From assembly GCA_025359865.1 (NCBI GenBank), contig JANYDH010000068.1:1-59140 (forward strand): a stretch of DNA of 59,140 nucleotides. Reading direction: 5' to 3'. Both the position numbers and the translations under genes were made by a program. Shown one piece after another: positions 33,649 through 42,327 of the stretch. Within the stretch, counting starts at the first letter, position 1. Each line of letters starts with the position of its first letter. Below the pieces are notes generated by a model. The model did no database searches and was not told the DNA's origin. It saw only the letters and a list, made by a program, of their open reading frames with translations. Source of the stretch: Actinomycetes bacterium (GTDB taxonomy: Bacteria; Actinomycetota; Acidimicrobiia; Acidimicrobiales; Ilumatobacteraceae).

Positions 33649-35382
33649 TTAGTCGGTTGCGCTGGCGGGTTCGACCGCTTCCGTGTCAGCGGGAGCGTCG
33701 ATCGCTTCGGCATCCGGCACGACGGCTTCGGCTTCGACCTCAACGGCTTCCGGCACGACGGCTTCGGCTTCGACCTCAACGGCTTCCGGCACGACGGCTT
33801 CCGGCACGACGGCTGCTGCTTCGACCTCAACGGCTTCCGGCACGACGACTGCTGCTTCGACCTCGACGTCTTCCGGCACGACGGCTTCGGTGGGGGCCGG
33901 CTCGGTGACCGGTACTGCAGCGGAGGCCACAGACGTTGGTGACCGCGGGGTTGGCGCTGGCTTCTTGGCAGGCGGCGCCGGTCGTGTAGGACGCAGCGGC
34001 TTGGGTGCAGCGACGCCCTCGGCGTTGACGATGCCGAACAATGCGGCGATGTGAGGCAACAGTGGCGCAACGCGCTTGACGGTCGCGAGCAGATCGTCAC
34101 TGGCAGGATCCGGCCTGGTAGTCGGAACGACCTGGCTACGGATCGGCGAGAATGCGGTAGCTTCGAGCAGCGCCGACCACCGATCGCTGATGGTGTCGGT
34201 GTTGAACGAATGGGTGGCCGCTTCGGCCAGCTTGTGCGCCAATTCGACCGGGAACCGGACGCCGGCCTTCGGTGGCTGGGATGACAGCTTCAAGGCTCGG
34301 ATCACACGGCCCACGCCGATAGCCGAATCAATGTCGGCGAACCACAGCTTGAGTTCCTTCTCTTGCTTTTCGGCCAGACCCAGCTTCAGTTCGTTACTGA
34401 GCGCGCGGGTGGTCTCGTCGCGGGCGACCATCGGGTCGTCGCCAGAGGCAACGACACTGCGCAGGTCGCGTAGGTCGAGCTCATCGAGGTCTGCCTTTGC
34501 GGCATCGGCACGGTCGAGCCACTCGGCCACGCGGAGACGGGGAAGCAACGACTCGGCCATCGAGAGCAGCCCGGCTGCAGGAATCTCCGGCTTTCCTTCT
34601 GCCTTCAACCGTGTGTTCTGCTCGGAAACGGCCTGGCGTACCGCGGGGATTCCACCCTGCAGTGCACGTTCGGCGACTGGGCGCTGTTCTTCTGGAAGCT
34701 CGGCCAAAACCGCATTGCGGTGGGCGCGACCAGGCTTGAGGCGCTTCGCTTTTGGCCGCTGCGGCAGCTCGGGGGGAGGGGTGAAGTTCGGGCGGCCGCG
34801 ATGCTCGGGCCGGGGTCCGCGCCGCTCGCCACCATCGGATTGTCCCTCACGTGGACGACGATCACCGCCGGGCCGGTCACTGCCGGGCCGGTCACCACGC
34901 GGACGATCACCACCGGGTCGATCACCACTGGGACGATCACCACGCGGACGATCACCACTGGGACGATCACCACTGGGACGATCACCACCGGGGCGGTCAC
35001 TACGTGGACGATCACCACGCGGACGATCACCACGCGGACGATCACCACCGGGCCGGTCTCCCCGCGGACGATCACCACCGGGTCGATCGCCACGATCACG
35101 CTTGGCCAACTGCTGTGTGACGCCCTCGAACGGCTTGTCGTTGGTGATCATCGTCAGCAAACCCGACTTGTCGCTCTTAGCCTTCGGATCGGTGACGGAC
35201 ATGATGGTGATGCCATCCATCTCGATCTCAGCGTCGGCCTTGAAGATGGCGCCAGCCTTCGCGTTGCCGGGCAACAGCGCGCCGTCGACCACACCTTTCG
35301 GTGCCTTGGCGCCCGCAGCTCGCCAGGTCCAGGACCCGTCCGGGCGCGCGCTTGTGAGTTCGATGTCGATCCGTCGGGACAT
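33649..35382 (-). CDS. RG/GDRP-repeat protein with conserved flanking domains, probable RNA-associated
   Basis: A protein of about 577 residues. Residues 1-75 (MSRRIDIELTSARPDGSWTW onward, to GITIMSVTDP) form a small β-rich domain seen in actinobacterial hypothetical proteins. Residues about 97-190 hold roughly fifteen copies of a five-residue GDRP unit. A helical domain follows (about 200-420; includes SEQNTRLKAEGKPEIP and LDELDLRDLRSVV). The C-terminal 150 residues are Pro/Ala then Val-Pro-Glu-Ala repeats and acidic. Arg-Gly-rich disordered tracts often bind RNA, so an RNA role is inference. ATG 35382 is chosen; TTG 35391 is in frame. It is divergent from the carbonic anhydrase gene. Confidence 0.75.
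   Translation of the reverse strand: MSRRIDIELTSARPDGSWTWRAAGAKAPKGVVDGALLPGNAKAGAIFKADAEIEMDGITIMSVTDPKAKSDKSGLLTMITNDKPFEGVTQQLAKRDRGDRPGGDRPRGDRPGGDRPRGDRPRGDRPRSDRPGGDRPSGDRPSGDRPRGDRPSGDRPGGDRPRGDRPGSDRPGGDRRPREGQSDGGERRGPRPEHRGRPNFTPPPELPQRPKAKRLKPGRAHRNAVLAELPEEQRPVAERALQGGIPAVRQAVSEQNTRLKAEGKPEIPAAGLLSMAESLLPRLRVAEWLDRADAAKADLDELDLRDLRSVVASGDDPMVARDETTRALSNELKLGLAEKQEKELKLWFADIDSAIGVGRVIRALKLSSQPPKAGVRFPVELAHKLAEAATHSFNTDTISDRWSALLEATAFSPIRSQVVPTTRPDPASDDLLATVKRVAPLLPHIAALFGIVNAEGVAAPKPLRPTRPAPPAKKPAPTPRSPTSVASAAVPVTEPAPTEAVVPEDVEVEAAVVVPEAVEVEAAAVVPEAVVPEAVEVEAEAVVPEAVEVEAEAVVPDAEAIDAPADTEAVEPASATD
33707..33888. repeat. Coding minisatellite (Val-Pro-Glu-Ala tract)
   Basis: Imperfect tandem repeats with gcttcggcttcgacctcaac- and ttccggcacgacggct-like pieces, reading VVPEAVEVEAEA on the minus strand. 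The repeats stay in frame and encode the acidic C-terminal tail of the RG-rich protein. Confidence 0.85.
34855..35100. repeat. 15-bp coding minisatellite (GDRP tract)
   Basis: About sixteen degenerate 15-bp units (core cgatcaccac plus five variable bases on the plus strand) encode x-G/S-D-R-P on the minus strand. Unit length is a multiple of three, so copy-number change would keep the frame. The pattern superficially resembles a CRISPR but has no spacers. Confidence 0.9.
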
Positions 35383-35444
35383 GAGGATCAACCGTATCGT
35401 GCGAGGTGGGGGTTCCGCACTGCCACAGCTTGTACCGTGTCGTC

Positions 35445-35963
35445 GTGCCCATCTATGCCCTCGGTGATCAGGTGCCCGATATCCACCCGGAAGCGTTCGT
35501 GCATCCCGATGCGGTGGTCATCGGCTCGGTCACCATCGGCGCTCAGAGCTCGATCTGGCCGGGGGCGGTTTTACGCGGCGACGATGGACAGATCCGGATT
35601 GGTGAACGCACGTCGGTCCAGGACAACTGCGTGCTCCACACCACTGCCGACCACCCGACCATCGTGGGCGATGATTGTGTGATCGGTCATCTCGTCCATC
35701 TTGAAGGCTGCACGATCGAGTCCGGCTCGCTCGTCGGGAGCGGCTCGATCGTGTTGCACCGTGTGATCGTGCGTACAGGTGCGATGGTGGCGGCTAATGC
35801 CGTGGTGCTGAACGACTCCGAGGTGCCATCCGGCGCAATCGCTGTCGGTATCCCCGCCACCATCAAGGCCGGACGGGCGCGCCGGGCCGACATCGAGGCC
35901 GGCGTGGAGAGCTATCTCCACAAGACACACCGCTTTCGAACCGAATTGCGGAGAATCGGTTGA
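35445..35963 (+). CDS. Gamma-class carbonic anhydrase family protein
   Basis: A 172-residue left-handed β-helix protein. The hexapeptide repeats begin at HPEAFVHPDAVVIGSVTIGAQSSIWPGAVLRGD. DNCVLHTTADHPTIVGDDCVIGHLVHLEGCTIESG carries candidate His ligands for the active-site metal between subunits. GIPATIKAGRARR precedes the C-terminal helix. The family includes carbonic anhydrases and relatives without proven activity, so catalysis is likely but not certain. GTG 35445 is used, 62 bp from the divergent RG-repeat gene. The stop overlaps the prmA ATG by one base. Confidence 0.87.
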   Translation: MPIYALGDQVPDIHPEAFVHPDAVVIGSVTIGAQSSIWPGAVLRGDDGQIRIGERTSVQDNCVLHTTADHPTIVGDDCVIGHLVHLEGCTIESGSLVGSGSIVLHRVIVRTGAMVAANAVVLNDSEVPSGAIAVGIPATIKAGRARRADIEAGVESYLHKTHRFRTELRRIG

Positions 35964-36787
35964 TGCTTGCGTTCGTCGTCAGCGTTCCTCGCGTCGACGC
36001 GGAGTTGGCATCGGACGCGTTGTGGGCGCTCGGTGTCGTAGCGATCGAAGAACGCGACCCTGCCGGGCAAGCCGAGGATCAATTCGTTGAGTTGTGGACA
36101 TCGCTCGGCGACGACGTGTATGTCGTTGAGCGGGCCACCGCAGGGTTTTCTCCCGAGTGGCGCTGGCGGCTGGTCGAGGTCGACGAATCCGTGGCTGATA
36201 CGTGGCGGATCCACGCTGTACCGACGTGGGTCGACGCCGACCTCGTGGTCTGCCCAGCGTGGGTCTCATTCGAACCGCCAGCCAACGTGCAGGTCATCCG
36301 CATCGAGCCAGGAGCCACGTTCGGCCTCGGCGATCATCCCACCACGGTGCTGTCGATTCGGGCGCTTCGCAGTGAAGTATTCGCGGGGGCATCCGTGCTC
36401 GACGTGGGTTGCGGATCGGGTGTTCTTGGGGTGGCAGCAGCGTTGTTCGGCGCGAGACGCGTTGATGCGATCGACCTTTCACCGGCAGCGCCCGCGGTCA
36501 CCCACCACAACGCAGCGGCCAACCACGTGGCCGGTGTGGTGTCGGCCACCACCACTGCGCTCGCGGAGATGGACGGCCCCTACGACGTGGTCGTTGCCAA
36601 TATCCTGGCACCCACCTTGGTCGACTTGGCACCGGAACTCCAGCGTGTTACATCGCTATCGGGCGTGCTCATCATCAGCGGTGTGCTCGCCGACCGCCAC
36701 GAGCACGTACAAGCGGCACTTGCGCCGATGCGCACTGTGAGCCGAGACGTGATCGACGTGTGGGCAGCTATCACCCTGAGGTGGTGA
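35963..36787 (+). CDS. prmA: Ribosomal protein L11 methyltransferase
   Basis: A 274-residue SAM-dependent enzyme that methylates ribosomal protein L11. The N-terminal substrate-binding domain (1-110) is followed by the linker FGLGDHPTTVLSIRALR, motif I VLDVGCGSGVLGVAA, motif II AIDLSP, and the diagnostic VVANILAPTLVDLAPEL (NILA motif). Its last 17 bp overlap the convergent ribokinase gene. The start ATG 35963 shares its A with the preceding stop. Confidence 0.9.
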   Translation: MLAFVVSVPRVDAELASDALWALGVVAIEERDPAGQAEDQFVELWTSLGDDVYVVERATAGFSPEWRWRLVEVDESVADTWRIHAVPTWVDADLVVCPAWVSFEPPANVQVIRIEPGATFGLGDHPTTVLSIRALRSEVFAGASVLDVGCGSGVLGVAAALFGARRVDAIDLSPAAPAVTHHNAAANHVAGVVSATTTALAEMDGPYDVVVANILAPTLVDLAPELQRVTSLSGVLIISGVLADRHEHVQAALAPMRTVSRDVIDVWAAITLRW

Positions 36788-37670
36788 GCAGAGCCTCGAC
36801 CTCGTCGCAGTATGGCACCGACGGGACCGCACCCCGACGCGTCGTACTGAGGGCGGCCGCGGCAGAGGCGAAACGGAGCGCTGCTTCGATCGGTTCGCCG
36901 ATTGCCAGACGAGCGCAGAACGCACCACAAAAAGTGTCGCCCGCGGCCGTGGTGTCGATGGTCGCTACGGTGAATGGTGCGATGGTCGTGACGCCATCAG
37001 CTGTATGCAGCTGCGCACCGCGCTCGCCGAGCGTCACGACGACGGCGCGAACGCCATGAGCGAGGAGGCGGTCGACCCCACCGAGCAGTTCGGCTTCGTG
37101 CTCGTTCGGTATCACCACGTCGCACAGTGACAGTAGCTCGGCGTCGAGGGCGACGGCCGGAGCAGGGTTGAGTACCGTGGTCGCACCGTTCGATCTGGCC
37201 AGTCGGAACGCATCGACGATTGCTTGGCGCGGCACCTCTAGTTGGGCTAGCACAACCTGTGCTGTGGGTAGGCTGCCGATCTCCACCAGTGCGTTGGCAC
37301 CTGGGACCACGATGATCGAGTTCTCGCCGGAGGAGCCGACGCCGATGAGCGCGCGGCCTGTGGCAATGTCCGCCAGACAGCGGACGCGACCGGCGTCGAT
37401 CGAGTCGACCGCCAGCACGGCGAGAAGCCGGTGTCCGGCAGCATCATCGCCGACGGCGCCTACGAAGGCGGTATGTGCGCCTGATCGTGCAGCCGCGACC
37501 GCTTGGTTCAGCCCCTTTCCTCCCGGATATTCGGCGTAGTCAGTTCCGAGCACCGTCTCGCCGGGTTGCGGTAGCCGTTGTGCAGTTGCGACCAAATCGA
37601 GGTTCGCGCTTCCGACCACGCACACACCGACCAGATCAGTGTCGAGGCGACCTACCAGGTCTGCGGTCAT
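36771..37670 (-). CDS. rbsK: Ribokinase (PfkB family sugar kinase)
   Basis: A 299-residue PfkB-fold kinase. VVGSANLDLVATAQRLPQPGETV and EYPGGKGLNQAVAAAR form the sugar-binding N-terminal signature (the GGKG-N motif favours ribokinase). The anion-hole and catalytic motif is DTTAAGDTFCGAF near residue 240, with the general-base Asp in AAGD. NPAPA and VIPNEHEAELLGG are also typical. It would phosphorylate ribose to ribose-5-phosphate; a related nucleoside or sugar cannot be excluded. The start overlaps the end of the crotonase gene upstream by 4 bp, so the two minus-strand genes are coupled. Confidence 0.88.
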   Translation of the reverse strand: MTADLVGRLDTDLVGVCVVGSANLDLVATAQRLPQPGETVLGTDYAEYPGGKGLNQAVAAARSGAHTAFVGAVGDDAAGHRLLAVLAVDSIDAGRVRCLADIATGRALIGVGSSGENSIIVVPGANALVEIGSLPTAQVVLAQLEVPRQAIVDAFRLARSNGATTVLNPAPAVALDAELLSLCDVVIPNEHEAELLGGVDRLLAHGVRAVVVTLGERGAQLHTADGVTTIAPFTVATIDTTAAGDTFCGAFCARLAIGEPIEAALRFASAAAALSTTRRGAVPSVPYCDEVEALLTTSG

Positions 37671-38527
37671 GCCGAGGTTCCTTGCGGCGCCGGGCGGAAC
37701 CTGGGTGTCCGTTTGGCCAAGAACGCCGACACGGCTTCGGCATGTTCCGGCGAAGCCCAGCAGGCCGCTAGCAACTCCTGCTCGCGGCGCTGGATGACTG
37801 AGAGATCGGTTTCGACCATGTTGGTGGTCAACAACTGCTTCGTCATCCGCAGTTGCGGGTCCGGGTTGGCGGCGTAGCTGCGAGCGACCTCGATCGCCGC
37901 GTCGACTAGCTGATCCTGTCCGTCAAGTCGATCCGAGTCGGAGCGTTGATCTGCATCGACCAACTGATCAACCAGGCCGATGCGGTGAGCTTCTGCGGCT
38001 GAGATCAACCGTCCGGACAAGAACATGTCGCTCGCCCGTCCGAACCCGACTCGAGCAGCCAAGAGGCGGGTGCTTGCCAGCTCGGGGACGAGTCCCATCT
38101 TGATGAACCCCATGCCGAACTTCGCTCTGGTGGAGGCGACGATCTGATCGGCAGGAAGGCACATCGTGACGCCGATGCCTACTGCTGCGCCGTTGACCGC
38201 ACACACCACCGGTTTGCTGTCGCGTAGTAGTTGCACCCAGTCGAGGCCGGCCGGCATGCCACCTACGCCGTGAGCGGTATCTGCGCCCGGGTCCGTGCCG
38301 TCGAGCCGCGTTTTGAACGTGGCGTCCATGTCGGCGCCTGCGCAGAATCCCCGCCCGGCCCCAGTCATCACGATGGCTCCGACCGCACGGTCGTCGTTGG
38401 CCGCCGTGATCGCATGTGCCTGCTCGGCGGCCATCGTGGGCGTCCAAGCATTGAGCTTTTCGGGCCGATTCAGGGTGATGATGGTGATCTCACCGGAACG
38501 AGCAACTGAGATCTGCGTGTAGTCCAT
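37667..38527 (-). CDS. Enoyl-CoA hydratase (crotonase family)
   Basis: A 286-residue crotonase. EITIITLNRPEKLNAW, GAGRGFCAGADMDATF (oxyanion hole), VCAVNGAAVGIGVTMCLPAD and GLVPELASTRLLAARVG with a catalytic-position Glu are all present. An acidic insertion with DQRSDSDRLDGQDQ at about 200-215 is unusual. The C-terminal helix EHAEAVSAFLAKRTPRF is typical. A role in acyl-CoA catabolism is inferred. It is the second crotonase in this window. Confidence 0.9.
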   Translation of the reverse strand: MDYTQISVARSGEITIITLNRPEKLNAWTPTMAAEQAHAITAANDDRAVGAIVMTGAGRGFCAGADMDATFKTRLDGTDPGADTAHGVGGMPAGLDWVQLLRDSKPVVCAVNGAAVGIGVTMCLPADQIVASTRAKFGMGFIKMGLVPELASTRLLAARVGFGRASDMFLSGRLISAAEAHRIGLVDQLVDADQRSDSDRLDGQDQLVDAAIEVARSYAANPDPQLRMTKQLLTTNMVETDLSVIQRREQELLAACWASPEHAEAVSAFLAKRTPRFRPAPQGTSA

Positions 38528-38560
38528 CCACTCATCGTGCCACGTCGGCGTCGCGCGATC

Positions 38561-39667
38561 TCAGAGTTCGTACAACGCCGAGAAATCGAGTTGGTCAAAT
38601 GCCGGTAGGTAGGTCCTCACCGCATCTCGGCGAAACGTTGCGCAGAGATCGGGGCGGAAGAACCGGGCGCCTTCGCGGACCACGTAGTTGAGGATGAAGA
38701 AGCGGTAGACCTCGGGTAGGAAACGGAGTTCGTCCTGGTCGAGCGGAAACACCGCACGATACGCGCGGAGCATCGCCAGGAACGATGGTTCGAGCAATGT
38801 GTGAGCACCGTACGAGAAGCGTGTGCGGTCACCGGTTCTGCTCGACACACGTGACAGGAAGTAGAAGTCGAGCATCCGTGGTTCGATGCGGAACCAGTCG
38901 TAGTCCCACCGGTTGAGTAAACGGAACCCATCGGTCGTCGCAGTCACCGAGAAGTTGCCGAGGTTCCAGTCGATGAGTACCGGGATGCGCGGCCATTCGT
39001 CGTAACCGAGGTCGACGAGACGCATGAGGAATCGGTGGGTGTGTTGCCACAACCGACCGATTGCTTCAGGTGGCAGGTCGAAGTTCTTCGGTGCGAATGG
39101 GCTCTCCAACAGGTCGAGAAGATGGATGGCGTCGCTTTTGATGGTCTTCGATCCAGCTGGGATCTGCGGCGCAAGGTCGGTGCACGCAAGATGAAACTCT
39201 GCGATCTCTCTACCGAGGTTCTCGATCACCGGGATCGACAACACCCGCGGCAGCGACTCGCCGCGCTGCACATCGTCGTAGAAGACCGCCCACATCGACT
39301 GGTCGTACCAGGTGAAGATCCTCGGAGGTCGCTGCCCCGTCTGCGCCGTTGGGGGGTGAGGGACAGTCCAGATGTCAGCAAGCATTCCGGCAAAGCGGGT
39401 GCGGTCGAGCAAGGTCGCGCACCGATGCAGCCGCTCGTGATCTTCGAGGAACAAAAAGTACGACCCATACGACGACACCTTCGACACCAGCGTGGAGCCG
39501 TCGTCGAGGAAAATTCGGTAGACCCGGTTGGTCGACACATTCGCGCTGACCTCGTCGACCCGTGTGATCACGCGTTGGTCGCCGAATGCCGCCCATGCAG
39601 CCCACGCTGCGTCGACGGCTTCACGATGGCGCAGCGATCCGGTCACACGCGTGAGCGTAGGTCGCAA
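38561..39667 (-). CDS. Aminoglycoside-phosphotransferase-fold kinase-like protein
   Basis: A 368-residue protein with a kinase-like layout. An N-lobe contains VYRIFLDDGSTLVSKVSSYGSYF (candidate ATP lysine). The catalytic-loop equivalent is PVLIDWNLGNFSV and the metal-binding segment is NRWDYDWFRIEPRMLDFYFL. The usual HGDxxxxN is replaced by LIDWNLGN, keeping Asp and the distal Asn. The family ranges from antibiotic kinases to sugar, homoserine and choline kinases; this protein's substrate is unknown and resistance should not be assumed. The start at 39667 is at the first ATG. Confidence 0.7.
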   Translation of the reverse strand: MRPTLTRVTGSLRHREAVDAAWAAWAAFGDQRVITRVDEVSANVSTNRVYRIFLDDGSTLVSKVSSYGSYFLFLEDHERLHRCATLLDRTRFAGMLADIWTVPHPPTAQTGQRPPRIFTWYDQSMWAVFYDDVQRGESLPRVLSIPVIENLGREIAEFHLACTDLAPQIPAGSKTIKSDAIHLLDLLESPFAPKNFDLPPEAIGRLWQHTHRFLMRLVDLGYDEWPRIPVLIDWNLGNFSVTATTDGFRLLNRWDYDWFRIEPRMLDFYFLSRVSSRTGDRTRFSYGAHTLLEPSFLAMLRAYRAVFPLDQDELRFLPEVYRFFILNYVVREGARFFRPDLCATFRRDAVRTYLPAFDQLDFSALYEL

Positions 39668-39695
39668 CCGGGCTTACGGCAGTGCCGTTGCCGGT

Positions 39696-40001
39696 TCAGA
39701 CTGCATCGCGGGCGCGAACGCCGATGGGTGCGATGAGGCGGAAACCGGCCTCGTGCCGCTCATCTTCGCTCTCGCCACCCCAGAATCCGTATTCGTGGTT
39801 GGAGCGGGCGAACTCGCGGCAGGTGCGATTGATCGAGCAGTTCGCGCACACCCCCTTGGCCATCGCCTCACGCCGTTCGCGGGCTTGTGGACGCTCGGCA
39901 GGTGGCGGGAAGAACAGATGTGTCAGCCCTTTACAGGCTGCATCGTTCATCCAGCGATCATCAGTGAGCTGGCGATGAAATAGCGTCTCGACTGCGGCCA
40001 T
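39696..40001 (-). CDS. WhiB-family iron-sulfur transcriptional regulator
   Basis: A 101-residue WhiB-like protein. Four cysteines bind a [4Fe-4S] cluster (DAACKG, then CANCSINRTC), followed by the GFWGGESEDER turn (the family G-x-W-G-G motif) and a basic C-terminal tail. WhiB proteins control development, redox or stress responses through the primary sigma factor. GAGGGGG seven bases before ATG 40001 (reading the minus strand) decides the start over upstream in-frame codons. Which WhiB subclass it belongs to is not determinable here. Confidence 0.92.
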   Translation of the reverse strand: MAAVETLFHRQLTDDRWMNDAACKGLTHLFFPPPAERPQARERREAMAKGVCANCSINRTCREFARSNHEYGFWGGESEDERHEAGFRLIAPIGVRARDAV

Positions 40002-40132
40002 GGAACCCCCTCGTCCGTCGGCAATGATTTTCGACCCGTAGCCACCCACAAGAACGATTGCCCTTGGTGGCCTTGGCGAACCAAGGCCGGCGGGTGGCTC
40101 GACTGACACAATACGAAGAATTGACTCCCCAG

Positions 40133-41197
40133 TCAATTGCACTCAGCAAGGAATATTCGAACGCCCTCGGCGAAGCGGTCGACGTCGGCTGGTGTGGTAT
40201 CCCACGCGGTCATCCAGCGCACCTGGTCACGCGCGGCATTCCAGTTCCAAAAAAAGCACCACTCTTGCAACGGAACGATGGCCTCGGGCGAAAGACAGGG
40301 AAAGACGCTGTTGACCTGTGGTGCTGCGTCGAAGCTCAGCCCATCGATCGACCGCGTGGCTTCGTACAGCCGGGTTCCCATCGCGTTGGAGTGTTCGGCG
40401 AGCCGTATCCAGAGATCATCGTGGAGTAACGCGTTGAACTGCGCGGCAATGAACCGCATCTTCGACGGCAACTGGTTGACCTGCTTACGGACGTATTTGG
40501 CGCGAGATGCCAAGGCTGGGTTCAAAAACACCACTGCTTCGCCGCCGACAAGACCGGCCTTGGTACCACCGAAGCTGACGACGTCGACACCGGCGTCGAC
40601 AGTGAACGAGCGCAGCGCCTGAATTGTTCCGCCTAGAGCCGCAGTGGCGTTGGCGATCCGCGCGCCGTCGAGATGAACTCGCATGCCCAATCGGTGAGCC
40701 GTGTCGCATAACGCGGCTACCTCGTCGGGCGTATACACGGTTCCGAGTTCGGTGCTCTGCGTGATCGACAAGACTCCGGGCTGCGCGTGGTGCTGGTCGC
40801 CGATGAAGTGGGCGAGTGCATCCAATTGCTCTGGTCGGACTTTTCCATCCACTGAGGGAAGAGTCATCACCTTGGCACCGAGCGCTCGTTCGGGTGCCCC
40901 CGTCTCGTCAACGGCGATGTGGGCCCACTCCGAGCACACCACGGCCTCGGCTGGGTGGATGACGGTGGCGAGCGACATCACGTTGGCGCCGGTTCCGTTC
41001 CAGACAAGAAACGACTCGGCCGTCGGGCCGAATAGATCACGGAATCGTGCCCCGGCCTCTGCAGTATGCGCATCCGAACCGTACGCCAGTTGATGGCCGA
41101 CATTTGCCCGGACGATCGCGTCGATCACACTGGGATGGGCGCCGGCAGCGTTGTCGCTGGCGAAGGCACAGGCCGGGGCGGGAGGAAGCTCGATCAT
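40133..41197 (-). CDS. Low-specificity threonine aldolase-like PLP enzyme
   Basis: A 354-residue fold-type I PLP enzyme that would cleave threonine to glycine and acetaldehyde. FASDNAAGAHPSVIDAI opens the protein; GTGANVMSLATV binds the cofactor phosphate; MRVHLDGARIANA provides the PLP-ring Asp and Arg; the Schiff-base lysine is K213 in VVSFGGTKAGLVGGE. ATG 41197 is placed before the conserved SDN motif. Threonine cleavage would yield glycine, the GcvP substrate encoded at 55620, but the genes are far apart. β-eliminating relatives are an alternative. Confidence 0.88.
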   Translation of the reverse strand: MIELPPAPACAFASDNAAGAHPSVIDAIVRANVGHQLAYGSDAHTAEAGARFRDLFGPTAESFLVWNGTGANVMSLATVIHPAEAVVCSEWAHIAVDETGAPERALGAKVMTLPSVDGKVRPEQLDALAHFIGDQHHAQPGVLSITQSTELGTVYTPDEVAALCDTAHRLGMRVHLDGARIANATAALGGTIQALRSFTVDAGVDVVSFGGTKAGLVGGEAVVFLNPALASRAKYVRKQVNQLPSKMRFIAAQFNALLHDDLWIRLAEHSNAMGTRLYEATRSIDGLSFDAAPQVNSVFPCLSPEAIVPLQEWCFFWNWNAARDQVRWMTAWDTTPADVDRFAEGVRIFLAECN

Positions 41198-41294
41198 GGA
41201 ACCAAGTATGGTGCGCGAGCAACACAAGCGGTGTTGGCCACAGTCTCGAAGGGTCGGAGATCTCTACCCGTCGAATCCGTAAAAGGGGGGTTCC

Positions 41295-42305
41295 GTGGTA
41301 CGTCAACGAATGAAGGTAACGGTGCTTGGTGCCGGCTCGTGGGGCACCACGGTTGCCACCATTGCCAGCCGCACCAACGACACGATCCTGTGGGCGCGCA
41401 ACACCGACACGGTCGATGAGGTGAACAAGCGGCACACCAACGCGGCGTACCTGAAGGGCTTTACGTTGCCGAGCGATTTGCGGGCCTCGAGCGATCTTGC
41501 CGACGCGGTGTCGATGTGTGATGTGCTGATCGTCGGTGTGCCCTCGCACGGGTTTCGTGATGTGATCACCCAGGCCGCGCCACACATCCGACCGTGGATC
41601 CCGGTGGTCTCACTCACCAAGGGCTTCGAGCGCGGCACCCTGTTGCGGATGACGCAAGTGGTCAAGGAGGTCTTGCCCGGACATCCAGCTGCGGCCCTCA
41701 CCGGACCGAATCTCGCCAAGGAGATCATGTCGGGACTCGCTTCGGCCAGTGTCATCGCCACCGAGGACCGTGCCGTTGCCGGCAAACTCCAAGAGGTGCT
41801 CCACCGATCGATGTTTCGCCTGTACACGAATCACGACGTGGTCGGGTGCGAGGTGGCCGGCGCCTTGAAGAACGTGGTGGCAATCGCTGCAGGCATGGCC
41901 GAGGGGTTGAGTGCGGGCGACAACACCCGCGCGGCGGTGATCTCGCGAGGCCTGTCGGAACTGATGCGCCTTGGTGTGGCGATGGGTGGCGAGCCGGCGA
42001 CGTTTTCTGGCCTCGCCGGAATGGGCGACCTGATCGCCACGTGCATGAGCCCCCTGAGCCGAAACAGGTACGTCGGCGAGCAACTCGGCAAAGGCCGCCG
42101 GTTGGAAGACATCCTGGCCGAGATGAACATGGTGGCTGAAGGCGTGAAGACTGCGGAAACGGTGTCGTATCTCGCTGAACGCCATGGCATCGAGGTGCCG
42201 ATCTGCTCCAGCATCCACGCGGTGATCACCGGTGCCATCACGGCCTACGACGCTTACGCTGGGCTGCTGCAAGCCCGTCCCGGTTCGGAGGATGAACCGA
42301 TGTGA
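41295..42305 (+). CDS. gpsA: Glycerol-3-phosphate dehydrogenase [NAD(P)+]
   Basis: A 336-residue enzyme that reduces dihydroxyacetone phosphate to sn-glycerol-3-phosphate for phospholipid synthesis. The Rossmann motif VTVLGAGSWGTTVATI is at the N-terminus. SLTKGFE, ALTGPNLAKEI and the catalytic Lys in CEVAGALKNVVAIAAGMAEGL are canonical, as is GDNTRAAVISRGLSEL. AGGGGGG just upstream supports GTG 41295; ATG 41310 is the alternative. Confidence 0.93.
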   Translation: MVRQRMKVTVLGAGSWGTTVATIASRTNDTILWARNTDTVDEVNKRHTNAAYLKGFTLPSDLRASSDLADAVSMCDVLIVGVPSHGFRDVITQAAPHIRPWIPVVSLTKGFERGTLLRMTQVVKEVLPGHPAAALTGPNLAKEIMSGLASASVIATEDRAVAGKLQEVLHRSMFRLYTNHDVVGCEVAGALKNVVAIAAGMAEGLSAGDNTRAAVISRGLSELMRLGVAMGGEPATFSGLAGMGDLIATCMSPLSRNRYVGEQLGKGRRLEDILAEMNMVAEGVKTAETVSYLAERHGIEVPICSSIHAVITGAITAYDAYAGLLQARPGSEDEPM

Positions 42306-42327
42306 CGCCCGTCCGGAGTCGTACCAG

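Noticed and set aside
34855-35100. CRISPR-like array
   Set aside because: The units are 15 bp, contiguous without spacers, and read in frame as GDRP repeats of a protein; no cas genes are nearby.
38561-39667. Antibiotic-resistance gene (aminoglycoside phosphotransferase)
   Set aside because: Only the kinase-like fold is visible and the catalytic HGD is altered; nothing in the context points to resistance.
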